DNA from: Sphingomonadales bacterium | Lineage (GTDB): Bacteria; Pseudomonadota; Alphaproteobacteria; Sphingomonadales; Sphingomonadaceae | DNA: 19,614 nucleotides | NCBI GenBank assembly: GCA_027489295.1 | Contig: JAIYAA010000076.1 | Coordinates: 1-19,614, forward strand | Reading direction: 5' to 3' | In this document: piece after piece, positions 15,659 through 19,614 of the stretch | Position numbering within the stretch: the first letter of the stretch is position 1 | Layout of the letters: every line of letters starts with the position of its first letter | The notes under the pieces: generated by a model | What the model saw: only the letters and a program-made list of their open reading frames with translations | The model's database searches: none | What the model was told of the DNA's origin: nothing | Made by a program: the position numbers and the translations under genes

Positions 15659-16759
15659 TCAGCTCCTAGGGAGCCAGCCATCGAATAGCCGCTGCCGTAC
15701 CGCGTCGATGCCAAGCGCGCCGTTCCAGCGGATCGCCATGGCAGGGCCGCGCGCGCCCGGACCACGGGACCCGCGTTCGGCGAAGCGCGAATCCTCGGGC
15801 CGGAAGATCGCGGTCTTGGTGCCGTCGCGGGCGGTACCGGCCATGCTGGTCCAGTGCTCCGGGTGGATGTGCGCATCCATCCAGCAATCGAGAAAGGACG
15901 CCTGACCCACCGCATTCGGATCGGCGTAGCGGCCATCGGCGAACCGCGTGGTCGGGTGCCAGGGCCGCGCGAGCGCCACCGATCCATTCTCGACCCCCGC
16001 CTCCCGCGTGAGACGCGAGCGGGAAATGACGATGCCGATCGGTTGCGAGAGCGGCGTCGAGGGCGCGGCGATGAACGAGGCGAACTCGCCCGCCGGCGTG
16101 GGACCGGCGCGGCGGCGCGAGCGGATCTCGCTGTCTTCGATCAGCAGCATCCCGCTGCCGAAGATGAAATCGACATTGCCCGCGACGATCCCCCGCCGAA
16201 ACCATGCCCGCCGTCCGCGGGTGAACAGCGTGTCCTGATAGCCGAGCAGCCAAACACCGTCGAACTGCACCCGGTCGCTGTCGGTATCGAGCAGCAGCGC
16301 CACCCCTTGCGAGTTGCCGATCTTCTTCGGGTCGCCCTCGGGTAGCGCGTCATTGGCGAGATAGTCGAAGGCGTTCTCCACGGACAGATCGCGAACCACC
16401 ACGTCGCTGGCGTGGATGGTGAGCGTCGCCGATCCCGGCGTGCCCCAGTTGGCAGGGTCGTAGCGGCCGGCGGTCTGCGCCACCGCGTCGAACACGATGC
16501 GCGTGCGATCAGCACCGGCACCGGCGATCCGCACCTTGCCGCGGCGTACCACCGGCTTTTCGCGGTAGGTGCCCGGCGCGATCGTGATGGTGACCCAGTT
16601 GCGCGACTTGTCTCGGGCGGCGGCGTCCAGCGCCGCCTGCACGCTGCCGAAACACCCGGCGCGCGCGCCGCAATCGGCAGCTACCCGATAGGAGGTTGGC
16701 GCCGCGGCGGCGGCACCGGCCAGCAGGGATCCCAGCAACGCGGCCAGATACAGCTTCAT
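15659..16759 (-). CDS. Pectin methylesterase (carbohydrate esterase family 8)
   Basis: The 366-residue protein has a signal peptide (MKLYLAALLGSLLAGAAAAA) and a right-handed beta-helix sequence. Landmarks of CE8 are present in order: GTYREK (63-68), IGNSQGVALLL (147-157, with the transition-state glutamine region), GYQDTLF (173-179, catalytic acid/base D176), GNVDFIFG (194-201, nucleophile D197) and LARPW (263-267, substrate arginine R265). It hydrolyses methyl esters of homogalacturonan, giving pectate and methanol, in the periplasm or outside. Its length is normal for bacterial CE8. The ATG overlaps the stop of the esterase gene (ATGA at 16756-16759), so it is the last gene of a TonB-receptor/esterase/CE8 unit. 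No missing catalytic residue was found. Confidence 0.95.
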   Translation of the reverse strand: MKLYLAALLGSLLAGAAAAAPTSYRVAADCGARAGCFGSVQAALDAAARDKSRNWVTITIAPGTYREKPVVRRGKVRIAGAGADRTRIVFDAVAQTAGRYDPANWGTPGSATLTIHASDVVVRDLSVENAFDYLANDALPEGDPKKIGNSQGVALLLDTDSDRVQFDGVWLLGYQDTLFTRGRRAWFRRGIVAGNVDFIFGSGMLLIEDSEIRSRRRAGPTPAGEFASFIAAPSTPLSQPIGIVISRSRLTREAGVENGSVALARPWHPTTRFADGRYADPNAVGQASFLDCWMDAHIHPEHWTSMAGTARDGTKTAIFRPEDSRFAERGSRGPGARGPAMAIRWNGALGIDAVRQRLFDGWLPRS

Positions 16760-17727
16760 CGTGATCCTCTCTTGAGCGCGGGCGGGCGCAGGAAGGCGTC
16801 GATCTCCGCCACGACGCGGGGCAGATAGGGCTGGTACAGCCAGAAGGTGTGCGGCGCGTCGTCAAAGGCGAAGAAGCGGTGCCGTACGCCGGCCTTTGCG
16901 AGTGCGGCCAGCACGGCGTCCTTGCCGGCGGTGAAGCGCGGCTGACCGCTGCCGAGGATCAGTGTCGGCGGCAGGTCGGGGCCGAGATGCTGGGCGGCAC
17001 TGGCCGTTCGCCACCGATCGCCCGCGCGCGCGAAGCTGCCTCCCACCCAGCGTGCGAAGGGTGAGCTGTCACCCGCCGCATCCTCGAACTGCAGCGCGAG
17101 CGGGCTCGTCATGTCGAGCACGCCATCGCAATCGACCAGTGCGTGCACGCGCGTGTCGGCGGCGGCAGGGGCATAGAGCCCCGACCCGGCGGTGTAGGCG
17201 AGCAGTGCCGCCATCTGTCCTCCGGACGAATCCCCGCCCAGCGCGATCCGCCCCGGGGACACACCCAGTTCGCCTGCATGCGCCTTCGCCCACAGGATCG
17301 CGTCATTCACGTCGCGCAGACCGGCGGGGTAGGGTGCCTCGGGCGCCAGCCGGAACTCGGGCAGCAGCACCGCATAGCCGCGCTGGGCGAGCAGGTTCGC
17401 CATCGCGTAGCCGTGCGACTTGTTGCCCGAGCGCCAGCCGCCGCCATGTACCCAGACGATCGCGTACCCGTTCGCGCGGTTCCTGGCGGGCAGGAACGCA
17501 TCGAGATGCAGTTCCCGGTCGCCGATCTTCTGGTAGCGGCGATCGAACCAGATCCGTTGCCCCTCCTGCAGCGCGAGGTCGGGCAGACGGATCCGGGGGT
17601 ATTTGGCGCGGTCGGACTCGAACCGCGCCGAAACGGTGAAGCTGTCGTCGATCGGGATCGCCTGCTGGGCGGAGGCGACGCTCGCCCAGCCCAGCAGCAG
17701 GGCCGCCACGACCAGCCGCACGCCCAT
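16756..17727 (-). CDS. Secreted alpha/beta hydrolase, probable acetyl esterase for pectin or xylan
   Basis: The 323-residue protein starts MGVRLVVAALLLGWASVASAQQ, a clean signal peptide. It has the oxyanion motif HGGGW (94-98), FRLAPEAPYPAGLRDVNDAI (typical of the HSL/BD-FAE-like esterases), nucleophile S167 in GGDSSGG and histidine H293 in DAPHTFW. The acid is probably D270 in AGKD, since the usual GxxD site reads GSGQPRF. BD-FAE-like esterases remove acetyl or feruloyl groups from plant polysaccharides; with CE8 as a coupled neighbour, pectin acetyl ester removal is the likeliest role. The ATG at 17727 shares a base with the receptor stop codon (TGATG). A start 10 codons upstream (17757) would lie inside the receptor gene and lengthen the signal peptide with arginines, so 17727 is preferred. 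Confidence 0.88.
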   Translation of the reverse strand: MGVRLVVAALLLGWASVASAQQAIPIDDSFTVSARFESDRAKYPRIRLPDLALQEGQRIWFDRRYQKIGDRELHLDAFLPARNRANGYAIVWVHGGGWRSGNKSHGYAMANLLAQRGYAVLLPEFRLAPEAPYPAGLRDVNDAILWAKAHAGELGVSPGRIALGGDSSGGQMAALLAYTAGSGLYAPAAADTRVHALVDCDGVLDMTSPLALQFEDAAGDSSPFARWVGGSFARAGDRWRTASAAQHLGPDLPPTLILGSGQPRFTAGKDAVLAALAKAGVRHRFFAFDDAPHTFWLYQPYLPRVVAEIDAFLRPPALKRGSR

Positions 17728-19614
17728 CAGAAGCGCAGCCGCGCGCCGACGAACCATTGCGCCCCGGTATGGGTATATTCGCGCGTCAGGTCCTGGGTGC
17801 CGTCGCCGGTGCCGTAGATCCGCTCCACCTCGTCGGTGATGTTGATGCCCTCCACGCTGATGGTGAGCCGCGAGCTGACATTGTAGAAGGCGGAGAAGTC
17901 GACATGCGTCGGGCCGTATTTCCGCTCCTGGAAATTGCCGTTGCTGCCAGGCTGCACCAGGAGATAGTCGTCACGCTTGTTGGCGGAGACGCGGGCGCCG
18001 AACTTGGGCGTGTCGTAGTAGACAGTCAGGTTGTACGAATTCTTCGAAAGCCCGGTGGAATCACGCGCCGAGACATAGGTGTAGTTGGACGCCATGCCGA
18101 AGTGCGACAGGAAGCCCGGCAGGAAGGTGAAGGGCTGGTTGTAGGTAAGTTCCACGCCCTTCACGCTGTTGCCGCTGTCGGAATTGACGGGAATCGTGAA
18201 GGTATAGGGTACCTTGGCGGGATCGGCATTGTAGGAAGGGTCGTACTGCGGATCGGCGTAGATCGCCGGCCAGAAGGCGGGATCGACCATCCGCTGCACC
18301 ACCTGGGTGCGCAGCGACGTCACGATGTCCTTGTTGAACCGATTGACCGCGACCAGCCCGCCCTGGCCGAAATAATATTCGAGGCCGAGGTCGAGGTCGT
18401 TCGACTGGTAGGGCTTGAGATCCGGGTTGCCGAGATTGCCCACGGTGCGGGTCGTATAGCCGAACACCGGCCCGGCGATGTTGAGCGAGCCCAGCCCGGG
18501 GCGCGTCATCGAGCGCGAATAGGCGAAGCGGGCGACCAGCTTGTTGGTGATGTCCAGCGCGAGGTTCAGCGAGGGCAGGTAATTCTCGTAGCTGCGCCGT
18601 ACCGCGACCGGCGTGCCGCTCAGCACCGCCTCGGAAGTGAGGTTGGTCTTTACGTAGCGCAGGCCGGTATTGGCGCGCAGCTGCATCGCGCCGATGTCGA
18701 ACGTGCCGTTCAGCTCGACAAAGCCGCCCAGCGTCTCCTCCTTCACCGTCCAGCCGGCACCGATATTGGGCTGATAGCCCGCGGGAACGACGTTGCCCGC
18801 CGCGATCTTGTCGAAATCGATCACTGCGAAGCTGGGCAGTCCGACACCGCCGAAATCCTTGCCGTAGTTGGAAATCGGGAAGGCCATCATGTAGCTGGAC
18901 GGGTTGAAGCTCGGATTGCTGCCGGCGCCTTCCGAATAACGCACCTTGCGGTTGTTGTACGCAAAGCCGGTCTTCAGCGAGACGCGGTCCGCCGTGTAGC
19001 CGAGGTTGAGCTTGCCGGTATAGTTTTCCTTGAGGACATTGTTGATCCGGTTCGATGCGGTCAGCGCGTTGATGTAGTTGCTGGCGAGGTTGGGATCATA
19101 ACTGCCGAAGCTCACCACCGGCACATAGGCGTTCTTCGTATAGTCGTAGGAATAGGGGTGGGGCACCGAACGGGCATAGAAGCGCAGCTCGGTGCGATCG
19201 GCGTCGTCGCTGGCCTTGCCGATCAGGCCGTCGATCTTGATCTTGTCGGTAACGTCGTAGCTCGTCGACAGCACATACTGGTTGAAGTTGGACTTGGAGC
19301 GCTGGTGGCGGCTCTCATACCAGGAAGTGACATCGTTGAAGCTGGCGGCGATCAGCTGCTTGCCGTCGGGCGCGACCGTGAAAGACACCGGTGTCTGCCC
19401 CACAAAGTTGCCCGCGGGGCCGTGGGTGAGCAGCCATTCCATCGAATTGTAGCTGAAGCGATCATTGTCGAGCTGCGAATGCAGCACGTCGAAGGTAACC
19501 AGCCAGGCATCGACCGGCTTGAACTGCAGCGATCCGGTGATGCCGAAACGCTTCTGGTTGTTCCCGAAGAAATCCGCGCGCGGCGCAAAACCGTAGTCAG
19601 CGAACAGGGCCGCG
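17727..19614 (-). CDS. TonB-dependent receptor, C-terminal part, cut by window edge
   Basis: About 628 residues are visible and the frame is open to the right edge, so signal peptide, TonB box and plug are not seen. The rest is a large beta-barrel: alternating aromatic strands and long loops (FRYSRSMTRPGLGSLN-like ARFAYSRSMTRPGLGSLNIAG, NPDLKPYQSNDLDLGLEYYFG, GVELTYNQPFTFLPGFLSHFGMASNYTYV) and the terminal GARLRF with C-terminal Phe for BAM recognition. NPDLKP and the SRSMTRP segment are typical of the carbohydrate-type receptors abundant in sphingomonads and Caulobacter. By context it imports pectic oligosaccharides into the periplasm, where the two following esterases act. The substrate is inference. 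The gene's stop codon overlaps the esterase start at 17727. Confidence 0.93.
   Translation of the reverse strand, partial: AALFADYGFAPRADFFGNNQKRFGITGSLQFKPVDAWLVTFDVLHSQLDNDRFSYNSMEWLLTHGPAGNFVGQTPVSFTVAPDGKQLIAASFNDVTSWYESRHQRSKSNFNQYVLSTSYDVTDKIKIDGLIGKASDDADRTELRFYARSVPHPYSYDYTKNAYVPVVSFGSYDPNLASNYINALTASNRINNVLKENYTGKLNLGYTADRVSLKTGFAYNNRKVRYSEGAGSNPSFNPSSYMMAFPISNYGKDFGGVGLPSFAVIDFDKIAAGNVVPAGYQPNIGAGWTVKEETLGGFVELNGTFDIGAMQLRANTGLRYVKTNLTSEAVLSGTPVAVRRSYENYLPSLNLALDITNKLVARFAYSRSMTRPGLGSLNIAGPVFGYTTRTVGNLGNPDLKPYQSNDLDLGLEYYFGQGGLVAVNRFNKDIVTSLRTQVVQRMVDPAFWPAIYADPQYDPSYNADPAKVPYTFTIPVNSDSGNSVKGVELTYNQPFTFLPGFLSHFGMASNYTYVSARDSTGLSKNSYNLTVYYDTPKFGARVSANKRDDYLLVQPGSNGNFQERKYGPTHVDFSAFYNVSSRLTISVEGINITDEVERIYGTGDGTQDLTREYTHTGAQWFVGARLRF

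Noticed and set aside
16900..16960. Missing acid residue in the esterase (GSGQPRF where GxxD is usual)
   Set aside because: Related polysaccharide esterases, as I recall them, have a similar PRF-x-AG-x-D segment, so D270 probably serves and the enzyme need not be inactive.

Overview
The window looks like chromosomal DNA of a sphingomonad-type alphaproteobacterium. It is GC-rich, compact and full of start/stop overlaps. It carries a TonB-dependent receptor tied to plant-polysaccharide esterases, a secreted prolyl-peptidase-type protein, an AlgE-like outer-membrane porin and a DctB/DctD/DctA set. No rRNA, tRNA, CRISPR array, IS element or phage gene was seen. Genus assignment is inference from gene content; no marker gene is present.

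Layout, left to right. (1) 1-1237, minus: N-terminal part of an S9/DPP IV-type peptidase, cut by the left edge. (2) 1415-7377, minus: one gene string reading from right to left, sensor kinase DctB-like, response regulator DctD-like, a DUF3142-like lipoprotein and a large secreted helical-repeat protein of unknown function. Two junctions are ATGA overlaps and one is a 34-bp gap. (3) 7600-10420, plus, divergent from dctB: the dicarboxylate/H+ symporter DctA, followed 10 bp later by an AlgE-like outer-membrane porin. (4) 10475-12876, minus, convergent with (3): an ABC-2 exporter (permease and ATPase) joined by a TAATG overlap. (5) 13002-15521, minus: a PadR-type repressor, a small membrane protein and a secreted alpha/beta hydrolase with an extra N-terminal beta-rich domain. 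(6) 15659-19614, minus: a TonB-dependent receptor (N-terminus beyond the right edge), an acetyl-esterase-like alpha/beta hydrolase and a CE8 pectin methylesterase, each starting on the stop codon of the previous gene. This looks like part of a pectin-use locus.

How they may work together. DctB senses a C4-dicarboxylate outside the inner membrane and phosphorylates DctD, which would switch on the divergent dctA-porin unit. The porin would give the substrate a way through the outer membrane before DctA imports it. The most unusual point is that this DctD has lost the GAFTGA sigma-54 contact loop, the Walker B glutamate and part of the arginine-finger segment, although it keeps the receiver aspartate, Walker A and the Fis-type DNA-binding helix-turn-helix. 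A sigma-54-like -24/-12 sequence nevertheless lies in the dctA leader. The second unexplained item is the coupled pair of a DUF3142-like lipoprotein and a 748-residue exported repeat protein behind dctBD. The pectin genes would take up pectic oligosaccharides and remove acetyl and methyl groups.

No stretch longer than 300 bases lacks a gene. The largest gap (7378-7599) is the dctB/dctA divergent control region; the others are 177 bp (1238-1414), 137 bp (15522-15658) and 125 bp (12877-13001).
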